Below, piece by piece: positions 6,240 through 14,585 of a DNA stretch of 64,000 nt. A program made the position numbers and the translations under genes. The stretch is from Candidatus Saccharibacteria bacterium 49-20 (GTDB taxonomy: Bacteria > Patescibacteriota > Saccharimonadia > Saccharimonadales > Saccharimonadaceae), in assembly GCA_001897295.1 (NCBI GenBank), contig MKSN01000001.1, forward strand, positions 565,417 to 629,416. Direction: 5' to 3'. Under the pieces are notes generated by a model. That model searched no databases and was not told the origin of the DNA. It saw nothing but the letters and a program-made list of their open reading frames with translations. Each line of letters begins with the position of its first letter. Positions within the stretch are counted from its first letter, which is position 1.

Positions 6240-9191
6240 CTACGCCTTTTGAAGAGAGACCGTGAGCACTGCGCCCTCGATCTTTGCCTCTACGCTAAAC
6301 GAATAGCCGCCAGTAGACACAGCTTCAGCGAGCGTCTCGGTCGCAATAGTCTCGGCGTACTCTTGAATCGCCTGCTGCAACTCGCCGTCTTCAGCCTGAA
6401 GGCTAAGAGAGATGCGATCATCAACATTAAGCCCCGCATTCTTACGCGCCGCCTGAACGTGACGAATGACTTCACGAGCCATACCTTCGCGGCGAAGCTC
6501 TGGGGTGACATTCTTATCAAGTTGCGTGAACTCAAAGTCGCCATGCGCAACTTCTTTTACGTTCACCTCTTCAGCAATAATCGATTCATAGAATGCATCG
6601 AGTCGCTCACCGCCATAAGTAAGCTTCGAAAGTGGCTGACGCACCTTAATCTGCGGTTCATGTTCGTCCTTGAACATACGCAGTGCAAGACCCTGCTCAA
6701 TCACTTCGCGGGTTTGTGCCATACGCTCAAGTACGAAGTCGTTTGCGTGGCCCACTTCTGGCCAATCGGTCAAGTGAACGCTTTCGCCTCCAGTAAGCTT
6801 CTGGTACAGTTCTTCCGCCATAAATGGCACAAACGGCGCCAAGCCCTGACTAAGCCTTACAAGTACATAGTGCAGCGTCTTGTAGGCATTGTTCTTGTCA
6901 GTGTCATCTTCAGATTTCCAGAAACGACGGCGAGAACGACGCACATACCAGTTCGATGCATCATCGAGGAATGGCAGAATTGGACTTGTTGCGTTTGGAA
7001 TATCGTAGGCGTCCATGTTGGTTTCAATTTCTTGAAGCAATTGATGCACACGGCTGATAATCCATTGGTCGAGTGGGTTTGTCACTTCATCGGACGGGTC
7101 AACCAGCTCGCCGTTAAATTCCCAACCATCGACTTCGGCGTACATAGTAAAGAAGTCGTACATATTCCAGACCATACTGAGCTTACGAGCGACATCCCCT
7201 ACATCTTTATCTTGCAGTGCAAAGTCTTCACCCTTCAGGAGTGGGCTTGAAAGCAGCAAGAAGCGAAGCGAGTCGGCACTAAACTTATCCATGAGCTCGT
7301 TAGGGTCAGTAAAGTTACCGAGACTCTTACTCATCTTACGACCATCGTTTCCCGCTACGACGCCAGTAGTAATAACGTTGTTAAAGGCGTGGTCGCCAAA
7401 GAGTGCCGTGTTCACAGTGTGCACGTAATAGAACCATGCGCGAACCTGGCCGATATATTCGACGATGAAATCGGCTGGATAGTTTTGCTCAAACTTTTCT
7501 TTATTTTCAAACGGATAGTGAAGCTGCGCGAATGGCATACTGCCACTCTCAAACCAACAGTCGAGCACCTTATCGATGCGCGTAAAGTGCTCACCATCGA
7601 TATCAAACGTGATGTCATCGACCCATGGACGGTGATAATCTTCGAGCTCGACACCGCTCAGATCTTTGAGCTCTTGGTACGAGCCGATAACCTTTACCGT
7701 TCCCCTGTCGCCCTTCCAAACCGGCATCGCTGTCGCCCAGAAACGATCACGACTTAGGTTCCAGTCTGGCGCTTGTTCGATATTCTTTTGGAAGCGACCA
7801 TTCTTTAAGTGTGCTGGGAACCAGTTGATATTCTCGTTTTGTTCGAGCATCAGCGGTTTAGAATCTTGCACATCAAAGAACCAGCTTGGAATCGCCCGAT
7901 ACATAATGCGCTGCTTTGAACGAGGGTTGAAAGGGTATTCGTGCTGGATGTAGTCAATTTTCCATACAACACCCGCCTTTTCGAGCGCCTTCGCAATATT
8001 CTTGTTGTTGTCCCACACCTCAAGAGGCTTCGTACTATCGAGCCACGGCATAAGTGCGTAAAGCTTTTCAGCAACTTCGGGGTAATAGAACCCGTTGTCG
8101 TCAAGCACATGCACACGCGGAATGTCATTCGCCTGCGCGAGTACAAAGTCCTCTTCACCATAGATTGGTGCGAGGTGCACAATACCAGTACCGCTTTCAG
8201 CGCTGACGTAGTCCGCCGCCCATACCTTATGTGCGTTTTCGCCGTGGTTTACAAAGAGCGGTTCGTAGCTAAGGCCGACAAGCTCAGCACCCTTCAGTTC
8301 ACGGAGAGTTTCGTAGGCAAGCGGCTGCTTCTTTTCGTCAATCAAGACTTTCGCAGCAAGTTCTTTCGCCAAGATAAATTGATCGTCGCCCACCTTCACT
8401 TCTACGTATTCAAGTTCAGAGTTCACTGCGAGCGCAGTATTGCCCGGAAGCGTCCATGGAGTGGTTGTCCAGGCAAGAAGCGTCGAACCATTATCGAGTT
8501 TAAACTTCACGTAGACACTTGGGTCGGTGACGGTTTGGTAGGCGTCGTTGTCCATCGTGACTTCGTTCTTACTCACAGGCGTCGCGAAGCGGGTGTCGTA
8601 CATAAGCACCTTCTCGCCTTCATAGATCTTGCCCTTTTCATAAAGCGTCTTAAACGCCCACCAGACACTTTCCATAAAGTCTTTATCCATGGTTTTGTAG
8701 GCACCCTTAAAGTCGACCCAACGACCCACGCGGTCAATCACATCCTCCCAAGTTGCGGCGTTCGCCACCATGCTTTCACGGGCTTTGGTGATGTAGTGCT
8801 CAAGCGTGACGGTTGGAAGTTCGTTGCCATCTTTATCAAGCGGTGCCGGTGCGTCAGCAGTGGTCACGATTTGACGACGGTCGACAATACCGAGTTGTTT
8901 TTCGACAAAGTTCTCAGCTGGCAGGCCGTGAGTATCCCAACCCCAGACACGCTCGACGCGCTTGCCTTTCATTGTCCAGTAGCGAGGCACCGCGTCCTTC
9001 ACAATGCTACTCAGCAGCGTTCCGTGGTGCGGCACGCCGGTAATAAATGGAGGCCCGTCATAAAATACATAAGCGTTCTCTTTCGAGCGCAGCTCAATCG
9101 ATTTCTCGAACGTTTTATTTTCTTTCCAGTAGTTTACGAGTTCTTTTTCGTATTCGAGTGCGCGTCGCCGACTCCCTGATTGAAACTTCAT
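6240..9191 (-). CDS. ileS: isoleucyl-tRNA synthetase
   Basis: 983 residues, class I aminoacyl-tRNA synthetase that charges tRNA-Ile. The Rossmann-fold HIGH-type motif is PHHGT (residues 54-58), reached through YVFYDGPPFITG; the KMSKS motif is GRKMSKSLGNF near residue 617. The editing (CP1) insertion follows TTTPWTLPGNTALAV. The PPFITGVPHHG form and absence of C-terminal zinc cysteines resemble the eukaryote-like (type 2) IleRS group, the group that includes mupirocin-insensitive enzymes; this is inference from the motif. The start overlaps the Nudix gene stop by four bases (ATGA), so both are translated from one message under the T-box leader. Confidence 0.97.
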   Translation of the reverse strand: MKFQSGSRRRALEYEKELVNYWKENKTFEKSIELRSKENAYVFYDGPPFITGVPHHGTLLSSIVKDAVPRYWTMKGKRVERVWGWDTHGLPAENFVEKQLGIVDRRQIVTTADAPAPLDKDGNELPTVTLEHYITKARESMVANAATWEDVIDRVGRWVDFKGAYKTMDKDFMESVWWAFKTLYEKGKIYEGEKVLMYDTRFATPVSKNEVTMDNDAYQTVTDPSVYVKFKLDNGSTLLAWTTTPWTLPGNTALAVNSELEYVEVKVGDDQFILAKELAAKVLIDEKKQPLAYETLRELKGAELVGLSYEPLFVNHGENAHKVWAADYVSAESGTGIVHLAPIYGEEDFVLAQANDIPRVHVLDDNGFYYPEVAEKLYALMPWLDSTKPLEVWDNNKNIAKALEKAGVVWKIDYIQHEYPFNPRSKQRIMYRAIPSWFFDVQDSKPLMLEQNENINWFPAHLKNGRFQKNIEQAPDWNLSRDRFWATAMPVWKGDRGTVKVIGSYQELKDLSGVELEDYHRPWVDDITFDIDGEHFTRIDKVLDCWFESGSMPFAQLHYPFENKEKFEQNYPADFIVEYIGQVRAWFYYVHTVNTALFGDHAFNNVITTGVVAGNDGRKMSKSLGNFTDPNELMDKFSADSLRFLLLSSPLLKGEDFALQDKDVGDVARKLSMVWNMYDFFTMYAEVDGWEFNGELVDPSDEVTNPLDQWIISRVHQLLQEIETNMDAYDIPNATSPILPFLDDASNWYVRRSRRRFWKSEDDTDKNNAYKTLHYVLVRLSQGLAPFVPFMAEELYQKLTGGESVHLTDWPEVGHANDFVLERMAQTREVIEQGLALRMFKDEHEPQIKVRQPLSKLTYGGERLDAFYESIIAEEVNVKEVAHGDFEFTQLDKNVTPELRREGMAREVIRHVQAARKNAGLNVDDRISLSLQAEDGELQQAIQEYAETIATETLAEAVSTGGYSFSVEAKIEGAVLTVSLQKA

Positions 9192-9637
9192 GACTTGCTC
9201 CTTTCCAATTCTTCTTTTAGATGTTCCATAAATTCACTTTTGAGTAGTTCTTGCCAGGGTGTAAACAGCGGCGAGGGCAACGAGTCGAAGTCTACCCAAC
9301 GTAACTCTTCACACTTTTCGGGCTCGAGGTTTTGCGGCTCCCCGCTCACCCAATCAGCAATGCTAAATATCGAGATAGAGTGCACGCCTTCATCGGGGAA
9401 ATAGTTATTAGTAACCGCCCCGAAGCGCAGATTCCCAATTTCGCAGCCCACTTCCTCGAGGACTTCACGCGTCACTGCCTGTTCGAAAGTTTCACCAACC
9501 TCTTGCCACCCACCAGGGACCGACCACGTACCCGCACCATGCTTACCGGCGCGTTTCATCATCAAGAATTTGCCATCACGCATAATAATCGCAGCCTGCC
9601 CTACCCACACGTGTCCTTGATCGTACATTGAGCCCAT
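9188..9637 (-). CDS. Nudix hydrolase
   Basis: 149 residues from ATG at 9637, with AGGAAG seven bases upstream. The Nudix box is complete: GGWQEVGETF followed by REVLEEVG (about residues 42-64), fitting GX5EX7REUXEEXGU. Such enzymes hydrolyse nucleoside diphosphates linked to another group; the substrate (for example an oxidised nucleotide or a nucleotide sugar) cannot be read from the sequence. It is the first gene behind the isoleucine T-box and overlaps ileS by four bases, so its expression should follow isoleucine tRNA charging. Why it is coupled to ileS is unknown. Confidence 0.92.
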   Translation of the reverse strand: MGSMYDQGHVWVGQAAIIMRDGKFLMMKRAGKHGAGTWSVPGGWQEVGETFEQAVTREVLEEVGCEIGNLRFGAVTNNYFPDEGVHSISIFSIADWVSGEPQNLEPEKCEELRWVDFDSLPSPLFTPWQELLKSEFMEHLKEELERSKS

Positions 9638-9654
9638 AGTGATACTTCCTGTTT

Positions 9655-9830
9655 AAAAAAATAAAAGACCTTCGTCCATCGGAGCCCGCGTTGCGGGTGG
9701 TACCATCCGATTTCCGAAAGTCTTGCTTTCAGCACTTCGTTAGTTCACTGTGTCGCCGGAATCGCGTTGGGGTCTAGTTTCTTTCGATTTCTTCCCAAAA
9801 CTCGTGGGTGATAGCCACTCAAACGTTTAT
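9655..9830 (-). promoter_or_regulatory. T-box leader (isoleucine) upstream of the Nudix-ileS operon
   Basis: On the minus strand the leader contains the T-box core GGATGGTACCACC (about 9697-9709). Its UGGU would pair with the ACCA end of a tRNA whose discriminator base is A, as for the tRNA-Ile in this window. A terminator stem of ten perfect pairs (9715-9724 with 9665-9674, AAGACTTTCG / CGAAGGTCTT) is followed by a T-run. Near the 5' end, GTGG-CTATCAC-CCAC shows an ATC triplet followed by a purine, a plausible Ile specifier. Uncharged tRNA-Ile should favour read-through into the operon. Exact stem I folding was not computed. Confidence 0.82.
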
Positions 9831-9836
9831 GCCCTT

Positions 9837-9865
9837 ATTTTACCTCAAACTACAGTGGCGTACAA
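9837..9865 (-). promoter_or_regulatory. promoter of the T-box/Nudix/ileS operon
   Basis: On the minus strand TTGTAC (9860-9865), 17-base spacer, TAAAAT (9837-9842). It begins right behind the stop of the pilin gene at 9875. Confidence 0.75.
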
Positions 9866-9874
9866 GCTATTGAA

Positions 9875-10858
9875 CTACTCCGCACCCTGGTCGTACAAAC
9901 TCTTAATCTCCGCACCAGTCAGTGCACGACCATAGAAACGTGCATCATCCAGCGAACCAACAAAACCCTCAGTCCCGCCCGTGTTATAAGCTCCAACAAC
10001 AACATCGTTTGTGCCATACCCAGTAATGACAGGTCCGGCTACGTCACAGATTTGAGAGCCGTTCACATATAACTTCATGCGCCCTGTACTCGAACTAATT
10101 GTGTAAACGACGTGATACCAGGTATTTACCGCGACGCTTACCGGACAGTTATAGGTGTCGGTCCAACCCGTAGTGCTCGATGCGAGCATACCAACCGCAG
10201 TACCTCCAGCATTAAAGCGATACTTCTGCTTTCCCTCTTTGGCAATCAATGTCCCCACCGAAGCAAGGTTAGTTGAACGCGCCCACACACTTAGGGTGAG
10301 ATCTGGTTTATTGAATAGTGTCGAGTTTCCCATCGTAATAGACGCTGCAGCACCCGAAAAGAGGTACGCACCATTTGCGCTGCCGTCCTGCCCAGTTGTG
10401 AGTGTTGCACCACTCACGGTGCCGTTTAGCCCATTTCCACTCGTGTCGTTTGCTCCACCGTCAAAGTTCCAATGTCCAACCATGCCATCAGCTCCACAAC
10501 GCCCAACTGCTGGACTCGTCGTGCTTGAACTCGCGTACCAACGCAACGAGCCATTTGAGCTCTCAAGGCAATAGCTGTTATCAAGACTGTTGTATTGGTA
10601 GTAGTAAGTATTACCAGAGCTTGCAACTATATTAGCCGCGCTTAGTGACGCAGGATACATCTCGGTACCACTCTGCAATTTAACTACCTCAAGTCGCTTC
10701 ACGCCATTTTCAATATCAGCTTTTACCGCCGTATCTTTAGTGCGATTCGTAATGCCATTATATGCAACAATTGTAATAGCTGCCAAAATAGCTATCACCA
10801 CGACGACAATGAGAAGCTCAACGATAGTAAACCCTGTTTGTTTTTGCCCACGAATCAT
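9875..10858 (-). CDS. type IV pilin-like protein with C-terminal LamG (concanavalin A-like) domain
   Basis: 327 residues. The N-terminus is a class III prepilin signal: short basic leader ending in TG, cleavage before FTIVELL (residue 10), Glu at position +5, then a hydrophobic helix (IVVVVIAILAAITIVAY). After the pilin stalk (to about residue 120), with a possible disulfide pair (C97, C117), comes a LamG/jelly-roll domain: GHWNFDGGANDTSGNGLNG, LTLSVWARS, WYHVVYTIS, MKLYVNGSQI and GSLDDARFYGRAL. LamG domains often bind glycans or proteins. It is thus a candidate minor, tip-located pilin for adhesion. The ATG follows TACTAT by seven bases, so the message may be leaderless. Confidence 0.88.
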   Translation of the reverse strand: MIRGQKQTGFTIVELLIVVVVIAILAAITIVAYNGITNRTKDTAVKADIENGVKRLEVVKLQSGTEMYPASLSAANIVASSGNTYYYQYNSLDNSYCLESSNGSLRWYASSSTTSPAVGRCGADGMVGHWNFDGGANDTSGNGLNGTVSGATLTTGQDGSANGAYLFSGAAASITMGNSTLFNKPDLTLSVWARSTNLASVGTLIAKEGKQKYRFNAGGTAVGMLASSTTGWTDTYNCPVSVAVNTWYHVVYTISSSTGRMKLYVNGSQICDVAGPVITGYGTNDVVVGAYNTGGTEGFVGSLDDARFYGRALTGAEIKSLYDQGAE

Positions 10859-10871
10859 ATGCTATATAGTA

Positions 10872-11897
10872 TCAAACCACAAAGCGCTCGGCTAGCGCCT
10901 GCTTGATAATCGCAACCTGCAAAAAGACGTCGTTCGCAAACGCATGTGTATCGTCCTTGAGTCGTAGCGCTTTGACCCGCCCCTTCGCCGCATCGCGATT
11001 CAACATATCAAGGCTTGTAGCCATGTGCGCATCGTTTCCAAGCTCACTCTTCCCCGCCCAAGCTACAGACGCAGTCATGTCAGTATGCTTTTGAAGCGTA
11101 CGCGTCAAAAGTGGAACAAAATCAACCCGGGCTAGCATAAACCCAATCGCAATATTCACCGGACGCATAATCCCCTGCGAATAATGCACAAACTTCACCG
11201 CATCCTGACGTGCATCCAAAAAAGTCTGCAGCTTCGTGCGATTCACGTACTCACCGAGTGGTTTAAATGTAGCAGTGAAATCTTTTAACAATTGCTGCGG
11301 ATAGCGCGGGTGCGCCACCGGGTCTAGTAAAATGAGTCCTTTGGTTTGTGCTGGATTAGCGTAGTATGCAGCGAGTAGCGCCTTTAGCGCACCGTAAGAG
11401 TATCCTACTTGATACGCACCTTCGATGCGCTGCGAGGTGAGGTATTCAAGCTCGACGCCAACCGCGGCTCGAAGTTTTTTCGTAAAAGCCACTCGCCACC
11501 AATCCGCCAACGAAAAGTTCTCTTGCTTGTAGGCAAATGGCTTTCCGCTTGGATTGCCGAACGCAATAATTCGATAGGCCGGGAACGCAAGCGCCAGCGT
11601 CGCCACTTGATACAACTGATTTGGATCAAGCGAATTACCCATTGGCAGATGCACTACCAGCACGCCTTCCTGCGTTTCGCGTGCGTCAACGTCGACCAAA
11701 GGTACACCCTTCCTTTTTTTGGTAATAAACAAGGTTGGCTCAAGCGGCACGCCAACTTTTTTAAAGAGCGCCTCGTACGTTTCAAACCCCTGCTGCACCG
11801 TCGCCTGCGATGAAACCGCGTCGATCACCTTAGAATCAAATAACCCATACGCCTCAAGCCGCGTACGGGTTATTTTTGAAATAGAATCATTCGGCAC
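10872..11897 (-). CDS. alpha/beta-hydrolase fold protein
   Basis: 341 residues from GTG at 11897, with GGAG six bases upstream. A nucleophile elbow GYSYG (Ser167) follows the typical strand QRIEGAYQVGYSYGALK, and a C-terminal DDTHAF offers the catalytic His, so the Ser-His core of an alpha/beta hydrolase is present. The first 60 residues are helical and not obviously part of the fold. No signal peptide; probably cytoplasmic. The reaction is unknown. It is preceded by the VKOR gene nine bases away and appears to be the last gene of the ftsZ-nrdR-VKOR run. Confidence 0.75.
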   Translation of the reverse strand: MPNDSISKITRTRLEAYGLFDSKVIDAVSSQATVQQGFETYEALFKKVGVPLEPTLFITKKRKGVPLVDVDARETQEGVLVVHLPMGNSLDPNQLYQVATLALAFPAYRIIAFGNPSGKPFAYKQENFSLADWWRVAFTKKLRAAVGVELEYLTSQRIEGAYQVGYSYGALKALLAAYYANPAQTKGLILLDPVAHPRYPQQLLKDFTATFKPLGEYVNRTKLQTFLDARQDAVKFVHYSQGIMRPVNIAIGFMLARVDFVPLLTRTLQKHTDMTASVAWAGKSELGNDAHMATSLDMLNRDAAKGRVKALRLKDDTHAFANDVFLQVAIIKQALAERFVV

Positions 11898-11906
11898 GGA
11901 CGGCTC

Positions 11907-12545
11907 CTATAGGAAGAGGCTGTCACCGTACTTGATAAAGATAGCTGCGATTAGCACCGCAATAGTCACGCCCAGTACGAGCTTGTCGTAGTCTTTTGCG
12001 ACGAACTTTTCAGCTGCCTTTTGAGCTTTTTTCGGAAGATACAGGTTATTCTCTCGAATGTTATAGCGGGTAATCGAGAACCAGACAAAGATAGTCGACG
12101 CGGTCACAAGCAGACACCAAGGACAAAGCGCGCCAATGACGAACATGCTCGTAAAGAACAGGTAGATTGCGAACGCGAGCCCAGCTGTATAGCCAATTTG
12201 CGCCCAGAACATAAAGCGGCGCGGAAATGCGATGCCCGCAAGGCCTGCAATCGCCACGGTAATCACGACCGGCTCAGCCATTAGACCAAAGAAGCTATTT
12301 GGAAAACCGAGAAGCTCGGCGCTTGGGTGCTTGGCGACTGTTGCACAGTTTAGCACCACATTCACACTACAGCTTAATTCTGCATTCGGGTTTTTAGCAA
12401 GCTCTACTGCCTCGACCGACAATACAAATGCCGCCAACAGGCTTAATAGCGCACCCACCAACATACTTGCGAAAATCCAGCGATTGTCGCGAATCTTTTT
12501 GTCATCGTGCTTAAAATAGCCGATAAAATCTTTTACTTTAGACAT
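11907..12545 (-). CDS. vitamin K epoxide reductase (VKOR) family protein
   Basis: 212 residues, four to five membrane helices. The active-site pair is CPWC (C141, C144) at the start of a helix, and the loop cysteines C59 and C67 lie between the first two helices in SCSVNVVLNCATV, followed by the conserved FPNSFFGL. Bacterial VKOR re-oxidises a DsbA-like partner with quinone, feeding disulfide bonds to exported proteins. The extra C-terminal helix after residue 185 ends the protein. The upstream gene, overlapping by eight bases, encodes a thioredoxin-like protein without a CXXC. The disulfide role is well supported by family knowledge. Confidence 0.9.
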   Translation of the reverse strand: MSKVKDFIGYFKHDDKKIRDNRWIFASMLVGALLSLLAAFVLSVEAVELAKNPNAELSCSVNVVLNCATVAKHPSAELLGFPNSFFGLMAEPVVITVAIAGLAGIAFPRRFMFWAQIGYTAGLAFAIYLFFTSMFVIGALCPWCLLVTASTIFVWFSITRYNIRENNLYLPKKAQKAAEKFVAKDYDKLVLGVTIAVLIAAIFIKYGDSLFL

Positions 12546-12795
12546 AGTAGCTCACTTCACTTAGGGTTGGTAGTGGAAGGCCCTTCCACTGGTTTTGGAT
12601 TTGACCATCGTCAGAGATGGCAATAATCGTTGGGTACTCCACGACGTCATAGGTTTGAGCAAACCCACTCCCCTCCCGAGTGTCCGGGTCGAGGGTTTCG
12701 AGCTCACGCCCGGTTTGACGCTTAAAGTCTTCCAGAAATTCGTCAACGCGACGTGCGTAATCAGTTGCTTGCTTGTAGACCACCACTACGCGCAT
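12538..12795 (-). CDS. thioredoxin-like fold protein lacking the CXXC site
   Basis: 85 residues with a beta-alpha-beta start (MRVVVVYKQATDYARRVDEF) and the thioredoxin cis-proline region VVEYPTIIAIS followed by a beta-turn. Where a thiol enzyme has CXXC after the first strand, this protein has KQATDY; it contains no cysteine at all. It cannot be a classical thiol oxidoreductase and may instead bind or present a partner. It overlaps the VKOR gene by eight bases, which suggests translational coupling and a shared task, and follows nrdR by a three-base gap. Confidence 0.7.
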   Translation of the reverse strand: MRVVVVYKQATDYARRVDEFLEDFKRQTGRELETLDPDTREGSGFAQTYDVVEYPTIIAISDDGQIQNQWKGLPLPTLSEVSYYV

Positions 12796-12798
12796 AGC

Positions 12799-13263
12799 TT
12801 AGGCGACCTTCTTGGCTTGATTTTGCTCGCGGCGCTCTTCGAGGATTTTCACGAAGTCATCGAGCGTCTTGAACTCTTGGTACACACTGGCGAATCGCAC
12901 ATAGGCAACCTCGTTACGCGCAGCAAGTTCGTCGAGCACCTTGTCTCCGATTTGCTGGCTGGTGATTTCACTTTCACCAAGGTCGTACAAGCCGTCCTCG
13001 ATCACATCGATCATCTCTTCAACTTCAACTTCTGAGGTAAAGAACTTGCCAACCGAACGCTTAATAGCCGTTGCAAGCTTATCGCGGTCATATAGCTCGC
13101 GCGCACCATTCTTTTTTACAATCGCAAGATTTGGCTTTTCAATGCGCTCGTAAGTAGTAAATCGAGTTCCATCAGGTGCTTCGCGGCGGCGGCGAATCGT
13201 TACGCCGTCACTCACTTCGCGTGATTCAATAACACGACTATCGCCGATTACTACTTTTGCCAT
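12799..13263 (-). CDS. nrdR: NrdR-like transcriptional regulator without zinc-ribbon cysteines
   Basis: 154 residues. The family's DSRxxxDGxxIRRRRE and FTTYER blocks are present (GDSRVIESREVSDG, RRRREAPDGTRFTTYER), followed by a full ATP-cone domain (VKKNGARELYDRDKL ... ASVYQEFKTLDDFV). NrdR normally binds zinc through two CxxC pairs and represses ribonucleotide reductase genes according to dATP/ATP. Both pairs are missing here: the first is replaced by KVVIGD and the second by EAPDGT. The gene starts seven bases after the ftsZ stop, so an upstream start restoring the cysteines is excluded. Nucleotide sensing should remain; DNA binding may differ. Confidence 0.88.
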   Translation of the reverse strand: MAKVVIGDSRVIESREVSDGVTIRRRREAPDGTRFTTYERIEKPNLAIVKKNGARELYDRDKLATAIKRSVGKFFTSEVEVEEMIDVIEDGLYDLGESEITSQQIGDKVLDELAARNEVAYVRFASVYQEFKTLDDFVKILEERREQNQAKKVA

Positions 13264-13269
13264 ATATGA

Positions 13270-14481
13270 CTACTCCTCGTCCTTCTTGTTCTTTTTGTTC
13301 TTTTTGCGGCGACGTAGGAATGCCGGTGTGTCAGACTCATCGTCTTCTTCTACCGCTTGGTTCCACATGCTTTCAGTTGGCTCTTCGTTGAAGATTTGAG
13401 CGGCCTCTGTGTGGTCGAGGTTCATGTCGATGTCTTTTACTTCGGTTTCATCGATTGCTGCGCTCATCTTTTCTGCAATCTCAGGGTCAGCAACTTCAGT
13501 TGCAGGCTCTTCATCTTGGAAGTAGGCAGAATCAAAGCCAGTTGCGATGACGGTAATAATCAGCTCGTCTTCGATGTCCGGCTTAAGCGTTGCACCAAAG
13601 ATGATGTTTGCGTCAGGAGACACGGCGCTGGTGATGATTTCGGCAGCTTCTTGGATTTCGCTCATAGACATGTCGTAGCCACCGGTTACGTTGAAGAGTA
13701 CGCCCCGTGCGCCGTCGATTGATACTTCGATAAGTGGTGACTCAATCGCCTGTTGTGCAGCAAGTGCAGCACGGTTGTCGCCTGAAGCGCGCCCAATACC
13801 CATAAGCGCTGAGCCAGCGTTGCTCATGATTGCCTTTACGTCGGCGAAGTCGAGGTTAATGAGTCCATGCTCGGTAATGAGCTCGGAAATACCTTGGACA
13901 CCCTGACGAAGCACATCATCGGCGATCTTAAAGGTTTCAAGAAGTGGGGTGCGGCGATCGATGGTTTGGAGAAGACGATCGTTAGGAATAGTAATCAATG
14001 TGTCGACGTGACGGCGGAGCTGAGTAATTGCCCAGTCAGCGTTTTGGCGACGTTTCTCGCCTTCGAAGCTAAATGGCTTGGTTGCAACACCAACCACAAG
14101 GATGCCCATTTCGCGGGCCACTTCGGCCACGACGTAGCCGGCACCAGAACCAGTACCACCACCCGCACCGATAGTGACAAACACCATGTCAGCACCTTCA
14201 AGTGATTGACGAATATCATCACGAGATTCATTTGCTGCAGCCTCACCCTTTGAAGGATCAGCACCCGCACCAAGGCCACCTGTTGTGGTGTGGCCAAGGT
14301 GAATCTTAATATCAGCTTTACTGTTGTGAAGTGCCTGTGCATCGGTGTTCATGGCAATAAATTGCACACCGGCAAGGCCAGCTTCTTTCATACGATTTAC
14401 TGCGGAACCACCCGCGCCACCTACACCAACAACCTTAATACTCGCGAAGGTCTGGATGTCACTTGGTTTTACTTCAGGCAT
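13270..14481 (-). CDS. ftsZ: cell division protein FtsZ
   Basis: 403 residues, tubulin-like GTPase that forms the Z ring. The GTP-binding motif GGGTGSG is at residues 107-113; the T7 synergy loop is NLDFADV. The acidic C-terminal linker ends in the conserved peptide DTPAFLRRR, which binds FtsA and other partners, and in a basic KKNKKNKK tail. The start ATG follows GGAGAG; a TATACT box lies about 60 bases upstream, so ftsZ has its own promoter in addition to possible read-through from ftsA. nrdR follows closely. Confidence 0.98.
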   Translation of the reverse strand: MPEVKPSDIQTFASIKVVGVGGAGGSAVNRMKEAGLAGVQFIAMNTDAQALHNSKADIKIHLGHTTTGGLGAGADPSKGEAAANESRDDIRQSLEGADMVFVTIGAGGGTGSGAGYVVAEVAREMGILVVGVATKPFSFEGEKRRQNADWAITQLRRHVDTLITIPNDRLLQTIDRRTPLLETFKIADDVLRQGVQGISELITEHGLINLDFADVKAIMSNAGSALMGIGRASGDNRAALAAQQAIESPLIEVSIDGARGVLFNVTGGYDMSMSEIQEAAEIITSAVSPDANIIFGATLKPDIEDELIITVIATGFDSAYFQDEEPATEVADPEIAEKMSAAIDETEVKDIDMNLDHTEAAQIFNEEPTESMWNQAVEEDDESDTPAFLRRRKKNKKNKKDEE

Positions 14482-14585
14482 GCCTGTCTCTCCTAGATTT
14501 GTTTCCTATAATTAACCCTTTGCTCTAGTATACCACGCACCCGCAAACGGCAACACCTATGTGTTCGAACAAGTAGTGTGTGCAG

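Noticed and set aside
7941..9179. 412-codon plus-strand frame opposite ileS
   Set aside because: Antisense shadow of a clear ileS gene, no promoter or motif.
12799..13263. A frameshift or wrong start as the cause of the missing NrdR cysteines
   Set aside because: Only six bases separate the gene from the ftsZ stop, and the second cysteine pair is missing inside an otherwise intact block.
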